From an uncultured Eubacteriales bacterium (GTDB taxonomy: Bacteria; Bacillota; Clostridia; Oscillospirales; Acutalibacteraceae): a stretch of DNA of 52,744 nt. Numbering within the stretch: the stretch's first letter is position 1; the number at the start of each line of letters is the position of its first letter. Of the stretch, positions 35,009 through 43,245 are shown piece after piece. The position numbers and the translations under genes were made by a program. The stretch is taken from the NCBI GenBank assembly GCA_934445015.1, contig CAKSDJ010000006.1, positions 1 to 52,744 on the forward strand, written 5' to 3'. The notes beneath the pieces were generated by a model. That model did no database searches. It saw only the letters and a program-made list of their open reading frames with translations, and had not been told where the DNA came from.

Positions 35009-36367
35009 ATGAATTATTCAGAAATTACACCTTATATAAAAAAACTTGCGCAAATGTCTGACAGCAATAACGGCATAGTGCCTGAACTGTATATAAAATA
35101 TGATGTGAAACGCGGCCTGCGTGACTTAAACGGCAAAGGCGTTGTGGCAGGTCTTACAGAGGTATCCTGCATCAAATCAAAAGACGTTGACAAAAACGGC
35201 AACGAAATACCGTGTCACGGTCAGTTATATTACCGCGGCATAAATATACGCGATATAGTAAGCGGTTTTTTGGCAGACAACCGCTCAGGTTTTGAAGAAA
35301 CTATATATCTGTTGCTTTTTTCAAAACTTCCTACCGAGGGTGAACTTGCCGAATTTTGCAACCAGCTGTCGATTTATCGCTCTTTGCCGCAGTCATTTGT
35401 GCGTGATATGATTTTAAAAGCGCCCGGCAAGGATATGATGAATATTCTTTCAAGGTGCGTTTTGGCGCTTTATGCTTATGATGAAAATCCCGATGACATA
35501 TCCACCGATAATGTTTTAAGGCAAAGTTTGCAGCTTATAGCTCAATTTCCTATGTTGGCGGTATACGCATACCACTCCTATCAGCATTATCATCTTAATA
35601 ACAGTCTGTTTATTCATTATCCTAAAAAAGAACTGAATACCGCAGAAAATCTGCTTTATATGCTGCGTGAGAACGGCGAGTATACCCCGCTTGAGGCAAA
35701 ACTTCTGGATCTGGCACTTGTGCTTCACGCAGAGCACGGAGGCGGAAACAACTCAACCTTTACAACGCATGTTGTAACATCTTCGGGTACCGATACGTAC
35801 TCGGCGGTTTCGGCGGCGCTCGGTTCGCTTAAAGGTCCGCGTCACGGCGGTGCAAACATAAAGGTTATGAAAATGTTTGACGATATGAAAGCATCGATAA
35901 ACACAAGCGATAAGGGTGAAATTGCCGACTACCTTGTAAAATTGCTTGACAAGCAGGCGTTTGACAAGGCAGGTTTGATTTACGGCATGGGTCACGCCGT
36001 TTACTCGCTTTCTGACCCGCGAGCCGATATTCTGCGTACCTATGCAAAGCATCTTTCTGAAGAAAAGGGTATGCAGGAAGAATTTAAACTTTATGAAACG
36101 GTAGAAAAACTGGCTCCCGAAATTATAGCCGAAAAGCGAAAAATGTATAAGGGCGTAAGCGCAAACGTTGACTTTTATTCGGGTATGGTATATAAGATGC
36201 TCGGTTTGCCTTATGAACTTTTTACACCTATATTTGCCGTTGCGCGCATAGCAGGATGGAGTGCTCACAGACTTGAAGAAATTCAAAACTCTGGCAAAAT
36301 TATACGTCCTGCGTATATAAATGTTAAAGATGAGGCAAAATATATACCTATAAAAGACAGAAAATAA
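35009..36367 (+). CDS. gltA: Citrate synthase
   Basis: 452 residues, longer than the roughly 370-430 of many bacterial forms because of an N-terminal extension of about 60 residues. It condenses oxaloacetate and acetyl-CoA. Catalytic segments are LHAEHGGGNNSTF (substrate histidine), GMGHAVYSLSDPRA (catalytic histidine) and NVDFYSGMVY (catalytic aspartate). KGPRHGGANIKV is the signature loop. No aconitase or isocitrate dehydrogenase gene is adjacent, so it probably feeds glutamate synthesis rather than a full cycle. Confidence 0.96.
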   Translation: MNYSEITPYIKKLAQMSDSNNGIVPELYIKYDVKRGLRDLNGKGVVAGLTEVSCIKSKDVDKNGNEIPCHGQLYYRGINIRDIVSGFLADNRSGFEETIYLLLFSKLPTEGELAEFCNQLSIYRSLPQSFVRDMILKAPGKDMMNILSRCVLALYAYDENPDDISTDNVLRQSLQLIAQFPMLAVYAYHSYQHYHLNNSLFIHYPKKELNTAENLLYMLRENGEYTPLEAKLLDLALVLHAEHGGGNNSTFTTHVVTSSGTDTYSAVSAALGSLKGPRHGGANIKVMKMFDDMKASINTSDKGEIADYLVKLLDKQAFDKAGLIYGMGHAVYSLSDPRADILRTYAKHLSEEKGMQEEFKLYETVEKLAPEIIAEKRKMYKGVSANVDFYSGMVYKMLGLPYELFTPIFAVARIAGWSAHRLEEIQNSGKIIRPAYINVKDEAKYIPIKDRK

Positions 36368-36386
36368 CACACGGGGGTTGTCGGCA

Positions 36387-36689
36387 TTGTCGGTTTTCAA
36401 ACAGATATATGACGTTGTGTGTCAAATACCTAAGGGCAAAGTTTCGACATACGGTGCAGTGGCAAGGCTTGCCGGAAATCCGCATTGGGCGCGCGTTGTA
36501 GGATATGCGCTTCATAATAATCCGGCACCGGGTCTGATACCGTGTCACAGGGTTGTAAACCGTGAAGGCAGACCCGCAAAAACATTTGCGTTCGGCGGCG
36601 ACGAGGTGCAAAGGCAAATGCTTGAAGCCGAGGGCGTGGTGTTTGAACCCGACGGTCATATCAACCTTTCAAAATACGGTTGGGGATAA
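36387..36689 (+). CDS. Minimal O6-alkylguanine DNA alkyltransferase domain protein
   Basis: 100 residues from TTG 36387, with ggggg about nine bases upstream. It covers only the DNA-binding and active-site domain of the MGMT family: IPKGKVSTYGAVARLAG, the helix-turn-helix region with ARVVGYALHNNP, and the active site IPCHRVV with Cys53. Many short relatives (ATL proteins) have tryptophan in place of the cysteine and only flag lesions; here the cysteine is kept, so direct alkyl transfer is possible. The N-terminal domain of full MGMT is absent. It starts 19 bases after citrate synthase. Confidence 0.88.
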   Translation: MSVFKQIYDVVCQIPKGKVSTYGAVARLAGNPHWARVVGYALHNNPAPGLIPCHRVVNREGRPAKTFAFGGDEVQRQMLEAEGVVFEPDGHINLSKYGWG

Positions 36690-36707
36690 ATATTTAAAAT
36701 AAAAAAT

Positions 36708-36748
36708 CACAACAGATCTTCTTAAATGCAGGTCTGTTGTGTTTTTTT
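36708..36748 (+). terminator. Intrinsic terminator upstream of the pst operon
   Basis: Stem cacaacaga (36708-36716) with tctgttgtg (36733-36741), followed by seven Ts. Confidence 0.82.
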
Positions 36749-36750
36749 AT

Positions 36751-36805
36751 TTTACACGGATTTTACATCGGTTTGCTTACGGATTTTACCTGCCGGAATT
36801 ATAAT
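36751..36805 (+). promoter_or_regulatory. Candidate Pho boxes and promoter of pstS
   Basis: TTTACA occurs at 36751-36756 and 36762-36767, exactly 11 bases apart, with related TTGCTT at 36773 and TTTTAC at 36784 continuing the 11-base period. This matches the direct-repeat layout of PhoP sites known in Bacillus. TATAAT at 36800-36805 is the -10; no good -35 is present at 17 bases, as usual for an activated promoter. Confidence 0.65.
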
Positions 36806-36857
36806 GTAGGCGTAGTAAAAAAGAACTGCAAAAACATTTAATAAGGAGATATTAAAA

Positions 36858-37658
36858 ATGAAAAAAATCGTAAGTTTGATTATGGCAGCATTGATGATCA
36901 CTGCGGCACTTACAGGCTGCGGCAGCAACAAAAAAACGGTTGCAACAGACGGCTCTACATCTATGAGCAAGGTAATAGGCGCGCTAAGCGAAACCTTTGA
37001 GGGTGATACCGGAATTTCGGTAACATACAATGCAACAGGTTCGGGCGCAGGCATTCAGGCAGTTGAGGAAGGCAGATGCGATATAGGCCTTTCAAGCAGA
37101 AATCTTAAAGATGAAGAAAAGGCAAAAGGCCTTGAGCAGACAGTGTTGGCTCTTGACGGAATTGCAATTATAGTAAATCCCGAAAATTCGGTAAAAGGTC
37201 TTGATATTGAAACCGTTTCAAAAATTTACACCGGTGAAATCACAAATTGGAGCGAGATCGGAGGCGCCGACGCTGAGATAGTCCTGATAGGACGTGAGGC
37301 AGGCAGCGGCACCAGAGACGGATTTGAGTCAATTGTCGGCGTAGAGGATAAATGCAAATATCGTCAGGAACTGACATCTACCGGAGATGTAATTACAACG
37401 GTTGCAAGCAACCCTGACGCAATAGGTTATGCTTCGCTGGCTTCTGTTAAAGACAATGTAAAGGCGCTTGATATAGGCGGCGTTACACCGAGCGAAGAAA
37501 CCGTTAAAAACGGAACATACGTTGTTCAGCGTCCGTTTGTTCTTGTAACAAAAAAAGACACAACTCTCTCAAAAAGCGCTCAGGAGTTTTTCGATTACGT
37601 TACTTCCGAAGCGGCAGGCAAAATAATAAGCGGAGCGGGCGCAGTTCCTGTAAAGTAG
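36858..37658 (+). CDS. pstS: Phosphate ABC transporter substrate-binding protein
   Basis: 266 residues. The signal sequence ends in lipobox LTGC with Cys21. The mature protein has the PstS features: DGSTSMSKVIGALSETF at the first phosphate-contact loop, CDIGLSSRNL, and REAGSGTRDGF at the second contact loop. It captures inorganic phosphate outside the cell for PstCA. First gene of pstSCAB-phoU-phoPR, downstream of candidate Pho boxes, so high expression in phosphate limitation is expected. aaggaga precedes ATG 36858. Confidence 0.96.
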   Translation: MKKIVSLIMAALMITAALTGCGSNKKTVATDGSTSMSKVIGALSETFEGDTGISVTYNATGSGAGIQAVEEGRCDIGLSSRNLKDEEKAKGLEQTVLALDGIAIIVNPENSVKGLDIETVSKIYTGEITNWSEIGGADAEIVLIGREAGSGTRDGFESIVGVEDKCKYRQELTSTGDVITTVASNPDAIGYASLASVKDNVKALDIGGVTPSEETVKNGTYVVQRPFVLVTKKDTTLSKSAQEFFDYVTSEAAGKIISGAGAVPVK

Positions 37659-37680
37659 GATTCGGCTCTCGTCATACTAA

Positions 37681-37700
37681 GGCGGCTTATGCCGCCGTTT
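37681..37700 (+). other. GC-rich hairpin between pstS and pstC
   Basis: ggcggc (37681-37686) pairs with gccgcc (37691-37696) across a ttat loop, then gttta. It is a plausible partial terminator or mRNA-stabilising element that makes PstS more abundant than the permease, common in pst operons. Confidence 0.55.
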
Positions 37701-37725
37701 ATTGCTTAAAACAAAGAGGTTTTTT

Positions 37726-38598
37726 ATGAAAAAGAACAAGTTATTTGAAGATATTGTTCACGGCATATTTCTTCTGCTGGGGCTGATTACCGTAGGTTGT
37801 GTTCTGGTTATCACGGTTTATTTGATAATTTCGGGTATACCGGCGATAAAAGAAATAGGGCTTGTAAAATTTCTTTTCGGAAAAGAATGGGCTTCTACCG
37901 CAGCTGAGCCGAAATACGGCATATTACCGTTTTTACTTACAAGCATATACGGAACGGCAGGTGCAATTCTTATAGGTGTGCCGGTTGGATTTTTTACCGC
38001 AGTGTTTATTTCAAAGGTTGCAGGCAAAAAAGCGCGCGCCGCAATTGAAACCGCAGTAAATCTGCTTGCAGGCATACCGTCGGTGGTTTACGGTCTTGTG
38101 GGTATGTTGGTGCTTGTACCTTCAATAAGAAAAATATTCAATATACCCGACGGCGCAAGTTTGCTTGCTGCAATAATTGTGCTTGCGGTAATGATACTTC
38201 CGAGCATAATAAAAGTTTCGGCAACAGCACTTGACGCGGTACCTAAAGAGTATGAGGACGCATCGCTTGCACTTGGCGCAACACCGGTTGAAACGTTTTT
38301 TAAAGTTTCGGTACCTGCCGCAAAAAGCGGAATTGCCGCTGCGGTAGTGCTTGGCGTGGGCCGTGCTATAGGTGAGGCTATGGCGGTTATGATGGTTGCC
38401 GGCAATGTTGCAAATATGCCGTCGCTTTTTCAGAGCGTTCGCTTTTTGACTACTGCCGTTGCAAGCGAAATGGCATATTCAAGTCCGGGAAGTCTGCAAA
38501 GAAACGCACTTTTTTCAATAGCGCTTGTGCTGTTCTTGTTTATTATGCTTATAAACGCCACGCTCAACTTCTTTTTGAAGCGCAATAAGGAGAAATAA
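37726..38598 (+). CDS. pstC: Phosphate ABC transporter permease PstC
   Basis: 290 residues from ATG 37726 with aaagagg upstream; an in-frame TTG at 37702 lies just after the hairpin and has no site. Six membrane helices, the first being IVHGIFLLLGLITVGCVLVI. IPSVVYGLVGMLVLVP is the conserved PstC/PstA segment, and the ATPase contact loop contains EDASLALGATPVETFFKV. It forms the phosphate channel with PstA, encoded next. Confidence 0.95.
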   Translation: MKKNKLFEDIVHGIFLLLGLITVGCVLVITVYLIISGIPAIKEIGLVKFLFGKEWASTAAEPKYGILPFLLTSIYGTAGAILIGVPVGFFTAVFISKVAGKKARAAIETAVNLLAGIPSVVYGLVGMLVLVPSIRKIFNIPDGASLLAAIIVLAVMILPSIIKVSATALDAVPKEYEDASLALGATPVETFFKVSVPAAKSGIAAAVVLGVGRAIGEAMAVMMVAGNVANMPSLFQSVRFLTTAVASEMAYSSPGSLQRNALFSIALVLFLFIMLINATLNFFLKRNKEK

Positions 38599-38600
38599 CG

Positions 38601-39443
38601 ATGAACAAAAAAAGAAAACTGTATATAGGTTTTATGCGCGGCGCGATGTATTTTTGCGCTGCACTTACGGTGGCACTCTTGCTTTTTTTACTTGTTTTTG
38701 TTTTAGTCAAAGGCTTGCCTAACATTTCGTGGCGGTTTATTTCAACAAAGCCGAGTTATCTTACCGAAAAAATCGGTATTTTGCCCGATATTCTAAACAC
38801 GGTATACATTGTTCTTGCAACGCTTGTTATTGTTTTGCCCATAGGCGTGGGCGCGGCAATTTATCTTACCGAATATGCAAAAAACAAAAAATTGGTTGCG
38901 GCTATTGAATATGCCGCAGAAACGCTTTCGGGCATACCGTCAATCATTTACGGTCTTGTAGGTATGTTGCTTTTTTCAAACAATTTCGGCACGAGTATTC
39001 TTGCCGGTGCGCTGACACTTGTTATTATGAATTTGCCTACGGTAATGCGCACCGCGCAGGAGAGCCTTAAAACCGTACCTCAGAGTTATCGCGAGGGCGC
39101 TTTCGGGCTCGGTGCCGGCAAGTGGCGCGTTATTCGCACAGTTGTTTTACCTGGATGTGTAGACGGAATTATTACCGGCTGTATCCTTTCGGTCGGCAGA
39201 ATTTTGGGTGAGTCGGCAGCTCTGCTTTTTACCGCGGGTTTTGCCCACGTAATAAACGGAATATTTACGGGGCTTACAAGCCCCGGAGCAACACTTACGG
39301 TAGCGCTTTATGTTTACGCAAAAGAGGAGGGCGAGTTTGAGGTCGCCTTTGCAATTGCCGCTATACTTATGATACTCACATTTTTAATAAATCTTTCGGC
39401 CGCGCTTGTGGGCAAATACTTTGCAAAGAGGAGAAACGTATGA
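38601..39443 (+). CDS. pstA: Phosphate ABC transporter permease PstA
   Basis: 280 residues starting two bases after pstC. Six membrane helices are predicted. GIPSIIYGLVGMLLFSN matches the segment in PstC, and the cytoplasmic loop is REGAFGLGAGKWRVIRTVVL. GRILGESAALLFTAGFA is the PstA-type signature in the later helices. Its last four bases overlap the pstB start (ATGA), so translation is coupled. Confidence 0.95.
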   Translation: MNKKRKLYIGFMRGAMYFCAALTVALLLFLLVFVLVKGLPNISWRFISTKPSYLTEKIGILPDILNTVYIVLATLVIVLPIGVGAAIYLTEYAKNKKLVAAIEYAAETLSGIPSIIYGLVGMLLFSNNFGTSILAGALTLVIMNLPTVMRTAQESLKTVPQSYREGAFGLGAGKWRVIRTVVLPGCVDGIITGCILSVGRILGESAALLFTAGFAHVINGIFTGLTSPGATLTVALYVYAKEEGEFEVAFAIAAILMILTFLINLSAALVGKYFAKRRNV

Positions 39444-40195
39444 GCAAAATTATAACATCGCAAAATCTTAACCTTTGGTACGGTGAAACACACGCTTTGA
39501 GGGATATAAACATAGAAGTACCCGAAAAAAGCATAACAGCCCTCATAGGCCCTTCAGGCTGCGGAAAATCGACCTTTTTAAAAACCCTTAACCGTATGAA
39601 CGATTTGATACAGGGCGTAAAAATTACGGGCAACGTTTGCTATAACGGAAAAAACATTTTTGATAAAGACGTTGACGTAAATGAGCTCAGGCGGGATGTA
39701 GGTATGGTATTTCAAAAACCTAATCCGTTTCCTATGAGTATTTATGATAACGTTGCTTACGGTCCGCGTACACACGGTGTTACCGGCAAAGTAAAACTTG
39801 ATGAGATTGTAGAAGAATCCCTGCGCGGTGCGGCAATATGGGATGAGGTAAAAGACAGGCTTAAAAAGAACGCTTTAGGGCTTTCGGGCGGTCAGCAGCA
39901 AAGGCTTTGCATAGCAAGGGCGCTTGCCGTTGAACCTAAGGTTTTGCTTATGGATGAACCCACTTCGGCACTTGACCCGATATCGACATCACGTATAGAA
40001 GAATTGACTTTACAACTAAAAAACAAGTATGATATAATAATAGTAACTCATAATATGCAGCAGGCCGTTCGTATTTCTGATAACACGGCGTTCTTCCTTT
40101 TGGGTGAGTTGATTGAATACGGCGAGACCGAAAAACTGTTTTCAAATCCGCAGGATAAGCGCACTGAAAATTACATTACGGGAAGGTTTGGTTAA
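39440..40195 (+). CDS. pstB: Phosphate ABC transporter ATP-binding protein PstB
   Basis: 251 residues, the usual length. Walker A is GPSGCGKST, the Q-loop is VGMVFQKPNPFPMS, the ABC signature LSGGQQQRLCIARALA, and Walker B VLLMDEPTSALDP. ITALIGPSG and NLWYGETHAL at the N-terminus are typical of PstB. It powers PstCA and, in known systems, relays transport state to PhoU and PhoR. Confidence 0.97.
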   Translation: MSKIITSQNLNLWYGETHALRDINIEVPEKSITALIGPSGCGKSTFLKTLNRMNDLIQGVKITGNVCYNGKNIFDKDVDVNELRRDVGMVFQKPNPFPMSIYDNVAYGPRTHGVTGKVKLDEIVEESLRGAAIWDEVKDRLKKNALGLSGGQQQRLCIARALAVEPKVLLMDEPTSALDPISTSRIEELTLQLKNKYDIIIVTHNMQQAVRISDNTAFFLLGELIEYGETEKLFSNPQDKRTENYITGRFG

Positions 40196-40199
40196 TATT

Positions 40200-40844
40200 A
40201 TGAGAAGCAGATTTGACGAGCAGCTTGATATGCTCAATAACAAAATGATAAAAATGGGAGCGGAATGCGAAAGCATTATTGCGCTTTCGGTAAAAGCACT
40301 GCTCGACGGCAATACAAAGGCCGCCGCAAAAGCTAAAGAAAACGGCAGTAAAATTGACCAGATGGAACGTGAAATAGAGTCTGTTTGCCTTAAGCTGCTT
40401 TTACAGCAACAGCCTGTTGCGAAAGATCTTCGCGTTATTTCGGCGGCGCTGAAAATGATAACCGATATGGAGCGAATAGGCGATCAGGCAGAGGATATTG
40501 CCGAGATAATAACCTTTTTGAACGGCAGAACAGGCGATGAGTGCCACGATATACGCCTTATGGCAGAGGCCACGATTAAAATGGTTACCGACAGTATAGA
40601 CGCCTATGTAAAAAGAGATCTGCAGCTTGCAAAATACGTGTCTGATTATGACAACGTTGTTGATGAGGCATTTGTCCGTGTTAAGCAAACGCTTATTAAA
40701 ATGATAACCGATAACGCTGCCGACGGCGAGTATGCAATTGACCTGCTTATGATAGCAAAGTATTTTGAGCGTATAGGTGACCATGCCGTAAATATAGCAG
40801 AGTGGGTTGAATTTTCGGTTACGGGTATTCATAAGGGAGGATAA
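40200..40844 (+). CDS. phoU: Phosphate signalling protein PhoU
   Basis: 214 residues from ATG 40200, four bases after pstB. The two three-helix repeats of PhoU are visible, each with its metal-binding region: RVISAALKMITDMERIGDQAEDIAE and YAIDLLMIAKYFERIGDHAVNIAE (given here as continuous helices at about 70-95 and 175-200). PhoU restrains the PhoR kinase when phosphate is plentiful and limits Pst uptake. The start upstream in pstB has no family match. Confidence 0.95.
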   Translation: MRSRFDEQLDMLNNKMIKMGAECESIIALSVKALLDGNTKAAAKAKENGSKIDQMEREIESVCLKLLLQQQPVAKDLRVISAALKMITDMERIGDQAEDIAEIITFLNGRTGDECHDIRLMAEATIKMVTDSIDAYVKRDLQLAKYVSDYDNVVDEAFVRVKQTLIKMITDNAADGEYAIDLLMIAKYFERIGDHAVNIAEWVEFSVTGIHKGG

Positions 40845-40846
40845 AT

Positions 40847-41518
40847 ATGATTTGGTGCGTTGATGATGACAGTACAATTCGGGATATTGAGGTATATACG
40901 CTTATTCAGACCGGATTTGAGGCAAAAGGTTTTGCCGACGGCATTTCTATGCTTGCCGCTTTAAAAAAAGAAAAGCCGGATCTTATTATACTTGACATTA
41001 TGCTGCCTGAAAAAGACGGTATTGAAATACTTAAAGAAATCAGAAACGCGCCTGATACCAAAAAAATACCTGTTATTATGGCGACAGCCAAAGGAACCGA
41101 AATGGATAAAATTCAGGGACTTGATACAGGTGCCGACGATTATCTTGTAAAACCGTTCGGCGTTATGGAAATGGTTTCGCACGTAAAAGCGGTGCTTCGC
41201 CGCTGTATGCCCGAAAAAAACAGCAATATATATACAGCCGGAAAAACCGTGCTTAATGAAAAGGAGCATACCGTCACCGTTAACGGCGAAAAAGTATCGC
41301 TTACATTTAAAGAATTTGAAATTTTAAAATTGTTTATAAAAAACCAAGGTACCGTTTTTTCGCGAGACCGACTTTTATCCGAAATTTGGGGCGTGGACTA
41401 TCTCGGTGAATCAAGAACCGTTGATATGCACATTAAAACTCTGCGTCAAAAATTAGGTTCCGATGGTCCGCACATTGAAACGGTAATAGGAGTCGGCTAC
41501 CGAATGGAGGGCAAATAA
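40847..41518 (+). CDS. phoP: Phosphate response regulator PhoP (PhoB type)
   Basis: 223 residues of the OmpR/PhoB family. The receiver domain has the acidic pair in WCVDDD, the phosphorylated Asp50 in LIILDIMLPEKDG, and the switch lysine in DDYLVKPFG. The C-terminal winged helix contains LTFKEFEILKLFI and SRTVDMHIKTLRQKLG. Adjacent to the cognate kinase with one-base overlap (ATAATGA). It is expected to bind the 11-base repeats upstream of pstS. Confidence 0.94.
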   Translation: MIWCVDDDSTIRDIEVYTLIQTGFEAKGFADGISMLAALKKEKPDLIILDIMLPEKDGIEILKEIRNAPDTKKIPVIMATAKGTEMDKIQGLDTGADDYLVKPFGVMEMVSHVKAVLRRCMPEKNSNIYTAGKTVLNEKEHTVTVNGEKVSLTFKEFEILKLFIKNQGTVFSRDRLLSEIWGVDYLGESRTVDMHIKTLRQKLGSDGPHIETVIGVGYRMEGK

Positions 41519-43164
41519 TGAGCAAAAAAATTTTTCGCTCAATCATAGCGGTCGCAATGATCGTGCTGATTACAAGTCTTGTTATTTCAAGCACATTTTT
41601 ATACGACTTTTTTAATAAGTCGCAAATAACACAGTTAAAGGATGAACTTTCGCTTGCAGCCGATAACGTAAATAAATTGGGTGCAGAGTATTTTGACGGC
41701 TTTAAGTCGTCTGTTTTCAGATACACTTTGGTGGCATCTGACGGTTCCGTTATTTATGATTCGCAGGCAGAGCCGGATAAAATGGAAAATCATTTAAAAA
41801 GAAAAGAGATTGCCGAAGCGGTTAAAACCGGCAAAGGCAGCAGTGCAAGATATTCTTCAACTCTTACCGAACGCACTTTTTATGAAGCTGTGAGGCTTGA
41901 AAACGGTAATATACTGCGCATATCTGCCTCTCAAATTACAATAGGCGCTCTGCTGCTTGGGTTATCACCCGCAATAGCGGCGGTTATAATAGCGTCTGTT
42001 ATTATCGCAATTGTTTTATCCGAAAAAATGGCTAAAAGCATTGTAAAACCTTTAAACGAACTTGACCTTGATAATCCGAGCGATAATAACACTTATGAGG
42101 AACTGGCTCCGATACTTGAAAAACTTAATAAACAACACGGCCATATCACATCTCAGATGCAGGAGTTAAAAAAGCGTTCTGATGAGTTCCGTCAGATTAC
42201 CGCCTCTATGAGCGAGGGACTTGTGTTGCTTGACGAAAACGGAAAAGTTTTAAGCATCAACAATGCCGCGGAAGATCTTTTTAACACAAGCGAAAATGCA
42301 GTGGGACTTGACTTTTTGGTGCTTGACCGAAATGTTGCTATGAGCAAAGCGATAGAAAAGGCACTCAAAGAAAAGCACAGCGAACTTTGTGAACGGCATA
42401 ACGACAGAGAGTACAAATTTATTATAAACCGCACCGAGTCCGACGGCAAAGTGATAGGCATCGTTATTATTTGTATTGATGTTACAGATGAGATGTTTGC
42501 AGAGCAAAAACGCAAAGAATTTACCGCCAATGTTTCTCATGAATTGAAAACGCCGTTACAGTCGATCATAGGCAGTGCGGAACTTTTGGAAAACGGTCTT
42601 GTAAAACCTGAGGATACTCAAAAATTTGTAGGCAACATAAAAAAAGAGGCTGCAAGGCTTGTAACTCTTATAAACGATATTATACGCCTTTCTCAACTTG
42701 ATGAAGAATCCGAACCTGCAACAGAAACTGTTGACGTTTTTGAGGTTGCAAAAGAGGTAGGCGATGTGCTTGCCGATTCTGCGGCAAAAAAATTTACAGA
42801 CCTGCAAATTGACGGCGAACCGTGCATAATGAACGGCAACTGCAGATATATTTATGAAATAATCTATAACCTTTGCGATAACGCTATACGCTATAACCGT
42901 GAAGGCGGAAATGTTTGGGTCTCGGTCAAAAATAATGACGGTCATATTGAACTTTCGGTCCGTGATAACGGAATAGGCATACCTAAGGAACATCAGTCAC
43001 GTATTTTTGAGCGTTTTTACAGGGTAGATAAAAGCCATTCAAAAGAGACCGGCGGCACGGGTCTGGGGCTTTCTATTGTAAAGCACGCGGTTGAGTTTCA
43101 CGGCGGTACAATCAGACTTGAAAGCACCGTAGGCAAGGGCACAACCGTAACGGTGATATTTTAA
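41518..43164 (+). CDS. phoR: Phosphate sensor histidine kinase PhoR
   Basis: 548 residues. Two membrane helices (about 8-28 and 143-168) enclose an outer sensor domain. A HAMP-like region, a PAS domain (about 220-325, with GLVLLDENGKVLSINNAAEDLF) and the kinase core follow. The phosphorylated residue is His341 in NVSHELKTPLQ; the N box has NLCDNAIRYN; G boxes are RDNGIGIP and GGTGLGLSIVKH. It phosphorylates PhoP when phosphate is low. Last gene of the plus-strand operon. Confidence 0.94.
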   Translation: MSKKIFRSIIAVAMIVLITSLVISSTFLYDFFNKSQITQLKDELSLAADNVNKLGAEYFDGFKSSVFRYTLVASDGSVIYDSQAEPDKMENHLKRKEIAEAVKTGKGSSARYSSTLTERTFYEAVRLENGNILRISASQITIGALLLGLSPAIAAVIIASVIIAIVLSEKMAKSIVKPLNELDLDNPSDNNTYEELAPILEKLNKQHGHITSQMQELKKRSDEFRQITASMSEGLVLLDENGKVLSINNAAEDLFNTSENAVGLDFLVLDRNVAMSKAIEKALKEKHSELCERHNDREYKFIINRTESDGKVIGIVIICIDVTDEMFAEQKRKEFTANVSHELKTPLQSIIGSAELLENGLVKPEDTQKFVGNIKKEAARLVTLINDIIRLSQLDEESEPATETVDVFEVAKEVGDVLADSAAKKFTDLQIDGEPCIMNGNCRYIYEIIYNLCDNAIRYNREGGNVWVSVKNNDGHIELSVRDNGIGIPKEHQSRIFERFYRVDKSHSKETGGTGLGLSIVKHAVEFHGGTIRLESTVGKGTTVTVIF

Positions 43165-43174
43165 TAAGATATAT

Positions 43175-43217
43175 AAAAATGTGTAATTCCGATAAATTCG
43201 GAATTACACATTTTTTT
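43175..43217. terminator. Bidirectional terminator between phoR and the surface-protein operon
   Basis: A stem of about 18 bp: aaaaatgtgtaattccga (43175-43192) with tcggaattacacattttt (43198-43215), then further Ts. It can end transcription from both convergent operons. Confidence 0.9.
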
Positions 43218-43245
43218 GTAAAGCAACTATTTAAAAAGCAAAAGT

